This document shows positions 8,521 through 17,101 of a stretch of DNA of 64,000 bases, piece after piece. Location of the stretch: the NCBI RefSeq assembly GCF_023370115.1, contig NZ_CP097160.1, positions 558,001-622,000 on the forward strand, read 5' to 3'. Below the pieces are notes generated by a model. It worked only from the letters and a program-made list of their open reading frames with translations, did not search any database and had not been told where the DNA came from. Within the stretch, counting starts at the first letter, position 1. Each line of letters opens with the position of its first letter. A program made the translations under genes and the position numbers. Source of the stretch: Gulosibacter sediminis (GTDB lineage: Bacteria; Actinomycetota; Actinomycetes; Actinomycetales; Microbacteriaceae).

Positions 8521-8877
8521 TTAGGGCGACAGGCGACTCTTGGAGTACTGGTGTCAATGGTGCTCGCCGTCGCCCTGGGCTGGTCGATTTTCAGGATTGC
8601 CGCGAAGTGGTGGGGCGAGGAGACAGCAAATCTGCCCATGGTGCTCGACCCTCCGGTCGATCCCGAAGTTGATCACATCCGCGGACCGGAGGACGCCAAT
8701 CTGACGCTGGTCGAGTATGTCGACTTTGAGTGCGAATATTGTGCACACGCCACCCCAACCTTCTTCATCGAGGGCCGCCGCCTATTGGGCGACTATGACG
8801 CCCGGACGTTAACTGCGGCGCTCGAATCGAGCCGGCGCGGCACACGAACCCGGGAGACATCCAGCGGAAAGGGTTGA
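8521..8877 (+). pseudogene. Remnant of an NhaA-thioredoxin (DsbA-like) fusion protein
   Basis: The frame opens with one hydrophobic helix ('VSMVLAVALGWSIFR') like the last membrane helix of NhaA sodium/proton antiporters. It continues with 'DHIRGPEDANLTLVEYVDFE' and the CxxC motif 'CEYC', the start of the C-terminal thioredoxin-like domain found fused to actinobacterial NhaA. It then jumps straight to 'TPTFFIEGRRLLGDYDA', normally about 100 residues further on. The N-terminal antiporter and most of the thioredoxin fold are therefore missing. No start codon with a ribosome binding site is evident. Confidence 0.65.
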
Positions 8878-8970
8878 GAGCGTCGGCGTCGGAGCGCGGA
8901 GAATCTGTCGTGACCTGCCGGTCGTTCGGCACTGCTGTTGATTGGCCAGGTTGCAGAACCTACTCGTTGA

Positions 8971-8976
8971 TAGCGT
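8971..8976 (+). promoter_or_regulatory. -10 element of the UvrA-like gene
   Basis: TAGCGT lies six bases upstream of ATG 8983, the leaderless arrangement also used by native genes in this window. The -35 region is not clear. Confidence 0.4.
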
Positions 8977-8982
8977 TGGCTC

Positions 8983-11670
8983 ATGAACAGGCCCTCCACG
9001 CCGACTCGTGAAAACTCCGCCTTAATCCAACCGGACGTTCGAGTGCGAGGCGCTCGCGAGCACAACCTCAAAGACATCGACTTGTCGGTACCGCGTGACG
9101 CCATGGTGGTCTTCACCGGTGTCTCTGGCTCAGGTAAGTCCTCGCTGGCGTTCGGCACCCTATATGCGGAGTCTCAGCGACGCTACTTAGAGTCGGTGGC
9201 ACCGTATGCGAGGCGACTCATCGACCAGGCGGGAGTCCCCGACGTCGATTCCATTACCGGAATGCCGCCCGCGGTGGCGCTGCAACAACAACGCGGCGGG
9301 AGCAGCACCCGGTCATCGGTCGGAAGCATCACGACGCTCTCCAGCTTGGTCCGCATGCTGTATTCCCGCGCGGGTCAGTATCCAGATGGGCAGCCGATGC
9401 TCTATGCGGAGGACTTCTCGACCAACACGGTCCAGGGCGCATGCCCGGAATGCCACGGGATCGGACGCGTCTATGACGTGCCGGAGGAAAAGATGGTCCC
9501 CGATCCGACACTGACTATCCGGGAACGCGCAATCGCCGCATATCCCACGGCCTGGCACGGTCACCAGCTGAGGGACGTCCTCGTTGCGCTTGGCTACGAC
9601 GTCGACATTCCGTGGAAAGACCTCGCCAAGAAGGACCGCGACTGGATCCTGTACACGGACGAAACGCCCTACGTGCCGGTTCACTCACGACTCACCCTTG
9701 CTGAAGCACGTGAAGCCATAGCCGCGGGCGTCGAGCCCACCTACTCGGGAACCTTCGTAGGGGTGCGACGCTATGTCCTTGACACATTCGCGAACACGAA
9801 GAGCAGCTCGATGAAACGCCGTGTCTCGGAGTTCCTCACAGTGGCCCCGTGCCCCGCATGCCATGGCAAACGGTTGAAGCCTGAGGCGCTTTCGGTGACA
9901 TTCGAGGGGCTCGACATCGCCGACTTTTCACAGATGCCCTTGCGTGAGCTCATGTCGTTGATCCAAGCCGCAGTCGCTGAGGCCGCAGACGCAACTCCTG
10001 ATGCCCGTGATGAGGTTTCCTCATCGGGTGAGGCCCTCGACGAGGCCCTGCGTCGCGAAGCGGATGAACAGCGCGTGGCAGCCGGAGGGTCGGCCCATTC
10101 CACGGCCCCTGATGTCCGCCGAACTCCAAACCAATCGGTCGAAAAACTTGCGGCAACCGTCCGCTTAGGGTCTGGACTCATCGATCGCATTCGTCCGATC
10201 ATTGATCTCGGTCTGGGCTACCTGTCCTTGGATCGCACGACGCCGACGCTCTCAGGTGGCGAACTTCAGCGGCTGCGTTTGGCAACCCAGCTCACTTCCG
10301 AACTCTTCGGCGTCGTGTACGTGCTGGACGAACCCTCTGCCGGGCTCCACCCGCAAGATGTCAGTGCACTGTTGGACATCCTCGACGGGCTCAAGGAAAG
10401 TGGCAACAGTCTCTTCATCGTCGAGCACTCCGTCGACGTGATGCGCCACGCGGATTGGCTTGTCGACATCGGGCCGGCCGCAGGTGAACGTGGAGGTCGT
10501 GTCATCTATAGCGGACCGACCGAAGGTCTGGCCGAAGTCGAGGAATCCGTCACTCGAGGTTATCTCTTCGGCGGCAGCGGGCTCCCTCCTCATCAGCCAA
10601 GGAAGCCACAAGGATGGTTGCGTTTTGAGAATATCGGACGCAACAATCTGCGGAACATCTCAGTCGAGATCCCGTTACACGCATTCACCGCAGTCACAGG
10701 TGTGTCGGGGTCGGGCAAATCCAGCCTCGTGAGCCAAGTTGTCCCCACTTTGGTCAGCGAGCATCTCGGACGCCCCATCAAGACTGACGAGCCAGTGCTC
10801 GACGGCGATGAATTGCTGCTTGCTGATGAGCCTGAAGAGCTCAAGGGTTCTGTCTCGGGAGACCTCAGTGAAATCCGCCGAGTAGTAAGCATCGATCAGA
10901 AGCCGATCGGACGAACACCTCGGTCGAACGTCGCAACGTACACAGGTCTGTTCGACCACGTGCGACGTCGATTCGCCGAGACCCCGGAAGCTCGTGCACG
11001 CGGCTACAAGCCCGGAAGATTCTCATTCAACGTCGCTGGTGGCCGGTGCCCGACTTGTGAGGGAGAGGGATCGGTCATGGTCGAGCTGCTCTTCCTCCCC
11101 TCCGTTTACACAGAGTGCCCTGACTGTCACGGCACCCGCTACCAGTCGAGCACACTCGAGATCCTCTGGCACGGACGCAATATCGCGGAGATCCTCGCAA
11201 TGAGCGTCGCGGAGGCGCACGAATTCTTCGAGGGAGAGTTTGACATCATGCGCTCACTCACCGCGCTGGTCGACGTTGGACTCGGCTACCTGCGTCTGGG
11301 GCAACCCGCAACTGAGCTGTCCGGTGGTGAGGCCCAGCGAGTCAAGCTTGCCAGCGAACTGCAGCGCGCCCAAAGCGGCGACACGCTCTACGTGCTCGAT
11401 GAACCGACTTCCGGATTGCACTGCGCCGACGCGGACCAACTCCTTACGCACTTACAAACGCTCGTCGACGCGGGGAATACCGTGGTCATGGTCGAGCTCG
11501 ACATGCGAGTCATCGCACAGGCCGATCACGTCATCGATCTCGGGCCCGGTGCTGGGGACAACGGTGGACAAGTCGTCGCGACCGGCACTCCAGCAGAGGT
11601 GGCGACATCATCCAAGAGCGCGTCGGCACCGTATCTGGCAACTGCGCTCGAAGAGGCTGCTGCCGTGTAG
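8983..11670 (+). CDS. UvrA2-like ABC-type ATPase lacking the UvrB-binding domain
   Basis: The 895 aa protein has two ABC ATPase modules. Walker A is 'GVSGSGKSS' at residues 46-54 and again near 573; ABC signatures are 'LSGGELQRLRLATQL' and 'LSGGEAQRVKLASEL'; Walker B regions are 'VLDEPSAGLHPQD' and 'VLDEPTSGLH'. Zinc-module Cys pairs are present (CPEC, CPAC, CPTC, CPDC). After 'LVRMLYSRAG' the sequence passes within about 25 residues to 'GACPECHGIG', so the roughly 130-residue UvrB-interaction domain of housekeeping UvrA is absent. A low-complexity insert follows at about 330-380. UvrA2-type proteins are linked to DNA-binding-drug resistance or accessory repair. Its GC is lower than that of neighbours, consistent with transfer. 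The gene is intact. Confidence 0.85.
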   Translation: MNRPSTPTRENSALIQPDVRVRGAREHNLKDIDLSVPRDAMVVFTGVSGSGKSSLAFGTLYAESQRRYLESVAPYARRLIDQAGVPDVDSITGMPPAVALQQQRGGSSTRSSVGSITTLSSLVRMLYSRAGQYPDGQPMLYAEDFSTNTVQGACPECHGIGRVYDVPEEKMVPDPTLTIRERAIAAYPTAWHGHQLRDVLVALGYDVDIPWKDLAKKDRDWILYTDETPYVPVHSRLTLAEAREAIAAGVEPTYSGTFVGVRRYVLDTFANTKSSSMKRRVSEFLTVAPCPACHGKRLKPEALSVTFEGLDIADFSQMPLRELMSLIQAAVAEAADATPDARDEVSSSGEALDEALRREADEQRVAAGGSAHSTAPDVRRTPNQSVEKLAATVRLGSGLIDRIRPIIDLGLGYLSLDRTTPTLSGGELQRLRLATQLTSELFGVVYVLDEPSAGLHPQDVSALLDILDGLKESGNSLFIVEHSVDVMRHADWLVDIGPAAGERGGRVIYSGPTEGLAEVEESVTRGYLFGGSGLPPHQPRKPQGWLRFENIGRNNLRNISVEIPLHAFTAVTGVSGSGKSSLVSQVVPTLVSEHLGRPIKTDEPVLDGDELLLADEPEELKGSVSGDLSEIRRVVSIDQKPIGRTPRSNVATYTGLFDHVRRRFAETPEARARGYKPGRFSFNVAGGRCPTCEGEGSVMVELLFLPSVYTECPDCHGTRYQSSTLEILWHGRNIAEILAMSVAEAHEFFEGEFDIMRSLTALVDVGLGYLRLGQPATELSGGEAQRVKLASELQRAQSGDTLYVLDEPTSGLHCADADQLLTHLQTLVDAGNTVVMVELDMRVIAQADHVIDLGPGAGDNGGQVVATGTPAEVATSSKSASAPYLATALEEAAAV

Positions 11671-11674
11671 GGGT

Positions 11675-11690
11675 GGAAGCAGTCGCTTCC
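11675..11690 (+). terminator. Possible short hairpin after the UvrA-like gene
   Basis: GGAAGC-AGTC-GCTTCC forms a six-pair hairpin five bases after the stop codon. There is no T tract, so terminator function is tentative. Confidence 0.3.
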
Positions 11691-11811
11691 TGAGGCAGCT
11701 GAGCGTATGATCACAGCTCGCGACACTCAGGTGTCAACGCGGCGTCGTTCACCGCCCACAGATTGATGGCGCGCATCGCGTCTGGCTCGCAGCAATCAGT
11801 GCGTCAAGCGA

Positions 11812-12430
11812 TCAGCGGTCCAGATAGAACAGCGCCGCGTTGCCCCAAAACACGGCGTCGAGCTGCTCGGGTGAGAGTGCGTCCGCGACCGTGTTGAAGT
11901 CGCCGTTCTCGAATGGGCGGCGCGCGCGGGTCGAGGGCAGATCGGTGCCGACCATGAGGGCGGTCGGGTCGACCGACATGATTGCCTTGATCGTCGCGGC
12001 CGGGTCGAGCTCGACCCGGCCGAAGCCGGTCGCCTTCACTTTGACGCCCTGCTCGACGAGGCGCAGGAGGTTCGCAAGGCCGTCCCCGTGCATGCCGAGG
12101 TGGTCGATACTCGCCGCTGGCAGCGAGGCGATGCGGCGCGAGAGCTCGTCGTCGATCGTGCGGGCGTCGATATAGAACTCGGCGTGCCAGCCGGCAAGGT
12201 CGTACACGCGGCGGGCGAGCAGCTCGAGTTCATCGAGGTCAGCCGAGCCTCCGCGCGCGACGTTCAAGCGCACGGCGCGCACGCCGGCCGCGTTGAGGTC
12301 TCGGATGCGCTCGTCGCTCGTGTCGCTTGGGATCTGGGTGACGCCGACGTAGGTGGGGCCGAGGGCGGCGAGCGCGTCGATGAGATACCCCTGGTCGAAC
12401 GCCTGAAACGACCACTCAACCTCCCCCTCA
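11812..12430 (-). pseudogene. Amidohydrolase-family (TIM-barrel hydrolase) gene lacking its 5' part
   Basis: The reading continues upstream of the internal ATG at 12282 through family-like sequence ('FDQGYLIDALAALGPTYVGV', 'NAAGVRAVRLN') to about 12430, and then homology stops. The rest shows 'HLGMHGDG', 'TGFGRVEL' and 'TDLPSTRARRPFENGDF', typical of the C-terminal half of 2-pyrone-dicarboxylate-lactonase-like amidohydrolases, ending 'WGNAALFYL'. The N-terminal 45-60 residues, which carry the HxH metal ligands, are absent. The upstream break coincides with the end of the neighbouring lipoprotein gene, suggesting a deletion. A short product from ATG 12282 (156 aa) is possible but would lack the metal site. 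Confidence 0.7.
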
Positions 12431-12431
12431 C

Positions 12432-12611
12432 TTAGGGAGTGGGGGTGGGGGACTCGGTGAAGCCGAAGTCGACGGGGTCGGTGTAGTCCGGGGTCGAGGT
12501 CGGGCCCTCGTAAAAGATCTCCGAGAAGAAGGGCGTGAAGACGCAGCCCGAGAGCAGCACGATGCCGACGAGGGCGGCAGAGGCCGCAAACAGTCGACGA
12601 GAATTGCGCAT
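12432..12611 (-). CDS. Small lipoprotein
   Basis: The 59 aa product has a basic start (MRNSRR), a hydrophobic segment and the lipobox 'LLSGC' with the lipidated Cys at residue 23, followed by a short Thr/Pro/Asp-rich tail ending 'ESPTPTP'. It is divergent from smc. TAGGCT seven bases upstream of ATG 12611 suggests a leaderless transcript. The tail may be truncated, because the stop sits at the breakpoint with the amidohydrolase remnant. Function unknown. Confidence 0.6.
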   Translation of the reverse strand: MRNSRRLFAASAALVGIVLLSGCVFTPFFSEIFYEGPTSTPDYTDPVDFGFTESPTPTP

Positions 12612-12618
12612 ACCCCCG

Positions 12619-12624
12619 AGCCTA
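12619..12624 (-). promoter_or_regulatory. -10 element of the small lipoprotein gene
   Basis: On the minus strand TAGGCT ends seven bases before ATG 12611. Confidence 0.4.
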
Positions 12625-12689
12625 AGCGCATCTGGCGGCCTGCTGCCACCTAAACTAAGGGCAACCACGCCCCGATCGAAAGCCGCCGC

Positions 12690-15600
12690 ATGCACCTGAA
12701 GCGCCTCACCCTCAAGGGCTTCAAGTCGTTCGCGAAGCCCACCACCCTCGAATTCGAACCCGGCGTCACCTGTGTCGTCGGGCCGAACGGCTCGGGCAAG
12801 TCGAACGTCGTCGACGCGCTCGCCTGGGTGATGGGCGAACAGGGCGCGAAGTCGCTGCGCGGCGGCAAGATGGAGGACGTCATCTTCGCAGGCACCGCCA
12901 CTCGCGGCCCGCTCGGCCGCGCCGAGGTGACGCTGACGATCGACAACGCCGACGGGGCGCTGCCGATCGAGTACAGCGAGGTGACGATCCAGCGCACCCT
13001 CTTCCGCACCGGCGGCAGCGAGTACGCGATCAACGGCGAGGGCGTGCGCCTGCTTGACGTGCAGGAGCTGCTCAGTGACTCGGGTCTCGGCCGAGAGATG
13101 CACGTCATCGTCGGCCAGGGTCGACTCGACACCGTGCTGCGCGCGACTCCCGAAGACCGCCGCGGCTTCATCGAAGAGGCGGCAGGCGTGCTCAAGCACC
13201 GCCGCCGCAAGGAAAAGACAGTGCGCAAGCTCGAGGGCATGGAGCAGAACCTCCAGCGCCTGCGCGACCTCGTCGCCGAGGTGCGCCGCCAGCTCAAACC
13301 GCTCGGCAAGCAGGCCGAGGTCGCCCGCCGCGCCCAGGGCATCGCCGCCGTCGTGCGCGACGCGAAGGCCCGCATCATGGCCGACGACGCCGTCACCCTG
13401 CGCGAGCAGCTGCGCGACGCCGGCAGCACCGAGCAGGAGCGCACGACCGAGCGCATGGTGCTCAAAGAGCAGCTTGACCGCGCGGTGCTGCGAATCCAGA
13501 ACCTCCAGGAGGCGCAGCGCGGCGACGCCGTCGACCAGGCCCGCCGCGTCGCCTTCGACCTCGAGAGCGTGCGCGAGCGCCTCCGCAACTTCCTCATGCT
13601 CGTCGGCCAGCGCGAGTCGATGCTCCAGGCCCGCCTCGACGAGCCCGCGCTCACGGTGTCGATCTCGCAGCAGAGCGTCGCCGAGGCGCGCGCCGAGGCC
13701 GAGTCGCTTGAGGAGCGCGCCGCCGAGGCCGAGTCGGCCTGGCACGCGGCCCAGCAGGCAACTGCGCGGGCGCGCGCCGATCTCGACGCGCTCGACCGCG
13801 AGCTCGCGGCCCAGGCAGCGCTGCTCTCGCAGCATGAGCTGCGTACGACCGAACTCCAAGGCAAGGCGGATGCGGCGGCCGGCCGGCTCGCGGCCGTGCG
13901 CGGCGAGGTGCTCCGCGGCGAAAACTCGCGCCGAGCGGCGGCCGACCGGCTCACCGCGGCGAACCGCGAACTCACCGAGGTCGAATCGCAGGCGGAGGCC
14001 GGCGAGGCCGACTCGAGCGGGCTCGACGCCGACTACGCGCACGCGCAGGAGCAGGTCACGACGGCGCAGGCGGCCGTCGAGGAACTCCGCGACGAGCTCC
14101 ACGGCCTCGAACGCGAACGGGATGCGCTCGACGCCCGCCGCAAGGCCCTCGCGCTCGCGGCCGAGGTGAACGACGGTGCCCAGGCACTCCTTGCGAGCAC
14201 GCCCGACGGCGTGCGCGGCCGCGTCAGCGATCTGCTGCGCGTCGAGCCCGGCGACGAGCGCGCGATCACCGCCGCGCTCGGGGCGTTCGCCGACGCGATC
14301 GTCGCCGACACCGGCGGCGCCGCCCTCGACCTCGCGGCCGCCGCGAAGGAGTTCGGCAGCGTTCACCTCGTCGCCGAGCTCGCCGAGTCGCCGGCCGAGC
14401 AGGATCTCGCCGAACTCGCGACGCGGCTCGGGGCCGAGGTGGGCGTCGAGCTGCGGCCGGCCACCGCATCCGTCTCGGGCGACGCGACGATCGCGCGGCT
14501 GCTCACCCGCACCCTCATCGTCAACGAGCTGCCCGACGCCGACACCGCGGCGCGCCTGCTCAAAGAGTTGCCCGCCGGCACCCGACTCGTGAGCCGCGCG
14601 GGCGCCGCGATCGACGCCGCGACGCTCATCGCCCCCGGCGGCGACGCCGATTCGGGCGCGAGCCGCCTCGAACTCGTCGCCGAGCGCGACCGAGCGGCCG
14701 CGAGCCTCGAGCGCGTGCAGCAGGCGATCGACACCGCTTCGCTCACGCTCGCCGAGCACCGCGCGACCCTGAAGTCGGCGAAGGACGTCGCCGCCGCGGC
14801 CCTCGCGAAACTGCGCGGCTTCGACGCCGAACTCGCCGCCCGCCGCGAGGCGCTCAACCGGGCCAAGGCGCGCGTCGAGTCGGCGACCGCCGAACTCGCC
14901 CGCGCCGAGAAGTCGCACCAGCTCGCGAGCCAGAACGTCGACGAGGCGGTCGCGAAGGTCGAGGCCGCGAAGCGCGAGCTCGAGACCCACGAGTCGCAGC
15001 CGCGCCCCGTGTTCGACGCCTCGAAGCGGCAAGAGCTCGCGGATGCGGTCGAGGCCGCCCGCGAAGCCGAGGTCGAGGCGCGCCTCAGCCTCGAGACGCT
15101 TCGCGAGCGCCTGCGGAGCGAGCAGCTGCGCGCCGCCGAGCTCGTGAAGCAGCGCGACGCCGAGCGCGAGGCCGCCGAGAAGGCGGCGCGCGAGACGGTG
15201 CTGCGGCGCGCCGAACTCGAGCGCACGGCGGCGGTGCACGCGCGCATCCCGGCCCTCGAGCGCCAGGTCGACGCCTCGCTCGAGCAGGCCCGAGCCGAGC
15301 TCGTCGAGCGCGAGCGCGAGCGCGCCGAGCAAGACCGCGAGCTTGTCGAACTGCGCGAGCAGGAGGCGAAGCTGCGGGCACGGCTCAACCAGATCACCGA
15401 GGACGTGCACGCGCTCGAGCTGCAGATCTACGAGCGCAAGCTGCAGTTGTCGAACCTGCTCGAGCGCGCCGCGAGCGAGCTCTCCCTCGCCGAAGCGGTG
15501 CTCGTGGCCGAGTACGGCCCCGACCAGCCGGTGCCGACGGACGACGAGGGCGAGGAGCCCTACGATCGCGAGCGCCAGAAGCAGCGGCTCGCGCGTGCCG

Positions 15601-16226
15601 AGCGCGAGATGTCGCAGCTCGGGCGCATCAACCCGCTCGCCCTCGAGGAGTTCGCGGCGCTCGAGCAGCGCCACACCTACCTCGGCGAGCAGCTCGAAGA
15701 CCTCGTGCGCACCCGCACCGACCTGCTCAAGATCGTCGACGATATCGACGTGCGCATGCGCGAGGTGTTCGCGGCCGCGTTCGACGACACCCGCGCGGCG
15801 TTCCACGAGGTGTTCCCCGTGCTGTTCCCGGGCGGCAGCGGCGACATCTCGCTCACGAACCCCGACGACCTGCTCACGACCGGCATCGAGGTCGCGGTGA
15901 AGCCCGCGGGTAAGAAGATCGACAAGCTCTCGCTGCTTTCGGGCGGCGAGCGCTCGCTCGCGGCGGTCGCCCTGCTTGTCGCGATCTTCAAGGCCCGGCC
16001 GAGCCCGTTCTACATCATGGATGAGGTCGAGGCCGCCCTCGACGACGCGAACCTCGGCCGCCTGCTCGAGGTGTTCGAGAGCCTACGCGAGTCGAGCCAG
16101 CTCATCGTCATCACGCACCAGAAGCGCACGATGGAGATCGCCGACGCGCTCTACGGCGTCTCGATGCACCGCGACGGCATCTCGACCGTGGTCGGTCAGC
16201 GGGTTCGCGAACTCGCCGAGACGTAG
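12690..16226 (+). CDS. smc: Chromosome partition protein SMC
   Basis: SMC dimers with ScpA/ScpB extrude and organise DNA for chromosome segregation. The 1178 aa protein has the N-terminal head with Walker A 'GPNGSGKSN' (residues 31-39) and 'SDSGLGREMHVIVGQGRLD'. Long coiled coils (about 160-500 and 660-990) flank a hinge domain at about 505-650. The C-terminal head has the signature 'LSGGERSLAAVALL' (near 1083) and Walker B 'YIMDEVEAALDDAN' (near 1108). TAAACT at 12651-12656 is a candidate -10, giving a short leader. In many actinobacteria ftsY follows smc directly; here it lies 24 kb away. Confidence 0.97.
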   Translation: MHLKRLTLKGFKSFAKPTTLEFEPGVTCVVGPNGSGKSNVVDALAWVMGEQGAKSLRGGKMEDVIFAGTATRGPLGRAEVTLTIDNADGALPIEYSEVTIQRTLFRTGGSEYAINGEGVRLLDVQELLSDSGLGREMHVIVGQGRLDTVLRATPEDRRGFIEEAAGVLKHRRRKEKTVRKLEGMEQNLQRLRDLVAEVRRQLKPLGKQAEVARRAQGIAAVVRDAKARIMADDAVTLREQLRDAGSTEQERTTERMVLKEQLDRAVLRIQNLQEAQRGDAVDQARRVAFDLESVRERLRNFLMLVGQRESMLQARLDEPALTVSISQQSVAEARAEAESLEERAAEAESAWHAAQQATARARADLDALDRELAAQAALLSQHELRTTELQGKADAAAGRLAAVRGEVLRGENSRRAAADRLTAANRELTEVESQAEAGEADSSGLDADYAHAQEQVTTAQAAVEELRDELHGLERERDALDARRKALALAAEVNDGAQALLASTPDGVRGRVSDLLRVEPGDERAITAALGAFADAIVADTGGAALDLAAAAKEFGSVHLVAELAESPAEQDLAELATRLGAEVGVELRPATASVSGDATIARLLTRTLIVNELPDADTAARLLKELPAGTRLVSRAGAAIDAATLIAPGGDADSGASRLELVAERDRAAASLERVQQAIDTASLTLAEHRATLKSAKDVAAAALAKLRGFDAELAARREALNRAKARVESATAELARAEKSHQLASQNVDEAVAKVEAAKRELETHESQPRPVFDASKRQELADAVEAAREAEVEARLSLETLRERLRSEQLRAAELVKQRDAEREAAEKAARETVLRRAELERTAAVHARIPALERQVDASLEQARAELVERERERAEQDRELVELREQEAKLRARLNQITEDVHALELQIYERKLQLSNLLERAASELSLAEAVLVAEYGPDQPVPTDDEGEEPYDRERQKQRLARAEREMSQLGRINPLALEEFAALEQRHTYLGEQLEDLVRTRTDLLKIVDDIDVRMREVFAAAFDDTRAAFHEVFPVLFPGGSGDISLTNPDDLLTTGIEVAVKPAGKKIDKLSLLSGGERSLAAVALLVAIFKARPSPFYIMDEVEAALDDANLGRLLEVFESLRESSQLIVITHQKRTMEIADALYGVSMHRDGISTVVGQRVRELAET

Positions 16227-16260
16227 GATGAGACGACATGTTCTCGACAAAGGAGTCGCC

Positions 16261-16752
16261 ATGTCTGACGTCCCTAAGCTGACCCCCGAGTTCGTTCATC
16301 GCAAGCCGCAGCACACGGCCGTGGTGCGCGGCGAGGGCGTGCCCGTCGAGCAGATGATCGCCTTTCTTGACGACGCCTTCACCGTGCTGCGGGCCGCCGT
16401 CGACGCGGCGGCGATCGCGCCCGATGGCTTCGCGTTCAGCCGCTACGACACCGAGCTCGTCGGCAACGTCACCGTCGAGGCGGGCATGCCGCTGCTCGCG
16501 CAGCTCGACTCGCCCCTCGAATTCAACGGCCTGACGATCGTGCCGGGCGAGCTACCTGGCGGCGAGCTCGCGCGGGCGATCCACGTCGGCCCGTACTCCG
16601 AGCTCGCCGACGTCTGGCAGGGCTTCCTCGGCGAGCTCACCGCGGCGGGCCGCGCGCCTCGCAAGCCCTACTGGGAGTCGTACCACGCCACCCCGGGCCC
16701 GGGCGCGGACCCGCAGGCGCTGCGCACCGAGCTCGTCGCCGTCATAGACTGA
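16261..16752 (+). CDS. GyrI-like small-molecule-binding domain protein
   Basis: The 163 aa product is a stand-alone GyrI-like/AraC effector-binding domain. It shows a beta-strand-rich fold with 'IHVGPYSELADVWQGFLGEL' and the C-terminal 'YWESYHATPGPGAD' segment typical of this ligand-binding family. It has no DNA-binding domain of its own. AAAGGAG lies five bases before ATG 16261. The next gene, 34 bases downstream, encodes a small HTH protein, so the pair could work together; the ligand is unknown. Confidence 0.75.
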   Translation: MSDVPKLTPEFVHRKPQHTAVVRGEGVPVEQMIAFLDDAFTVLRAAVDAAAIAPDGFAFSRYDTELVGNVTVEAGMPLLAQLDSPLEFNGLTIVPGELPGGELARAIHVGPYSELADVWQGFLGELTAAGRAPRKPYWESYHATPGPGADPQALRTELVAVID

Positions 16753-16785
16753 CCCACCGAACCACCCGCACGAGAAGGAGCACCC

Positions 16786-17097
16786 ATGAGCACGCAGCAG
16801 CTACCCCCTGACCTCGCCCGGGCCGGCCGAGCCCTCGCCCAGGTGTCCCGCGAAACCGTCGCCTCGGCGACCGGCTTCACCGTCGAACAGCTTCGCCAAT
16901 TCGAGCTCAGCGAGGTGTCGATCACCGCCGACGAGAACCTCGCCCTGCGCCGCGCCCTCGAGCACTACGGCGTCGAGTTCTTCCCTGATGACGAGCACGG
17001 CGGCTACGGCGTGCGCCGCAAGTTCGGTGTGACGAGCTCGGCCCGCGTCGAGAACTGGGAAGACGAGGGCGGCATGCCCGGCGAGGACGACATCTAG
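16786..17097 (+). CDS. Small XRE-like helix-turn-helix protein
   Basis: The 103 aa protein has an N-terminal HTH-like segment ('RAGRALAQVSRETVASATGF', then 'TVEQLRQFE') resembling XRE/Cro repressors, and an acidic C-terminal tail ('EDEGGMPGEDDI'). The ribosome binding site is AGAAGGAG before ATG 16786. It follows the GyrI-like gene on the same strand and ends four bases before the convergent GntR gene. Target unknown. Confidence 0.65.
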   Translation: MSTQQLPPDLARAGRALAQVSRETVASATGFTVEQLRQFELSEVSITADENLALRRALEHYGVEFFPDDEHGGYGVRRKFGVTSSARVENWEDEGGMPGEDDI

Positions 17098-17101
17098 GCG
17101 C

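Noticed and set aside
6447-11811. Direct repeats (attachment sites) bounding the insert
   Set aside because: I looked for a copy of the mutM 3' end near 11670-11811 and saw only weak partial matches, so I do not call att sites.
12612-15806. Long minus-strand open frame antisense to smc
   Set aside because: Its codon pattern mirrors the high-GC smc gene on the other strand and the product is low-complexity Leu/Arg/Ala sequence. Only the last 59 codons (12432-12611) form a sensible separate gene.
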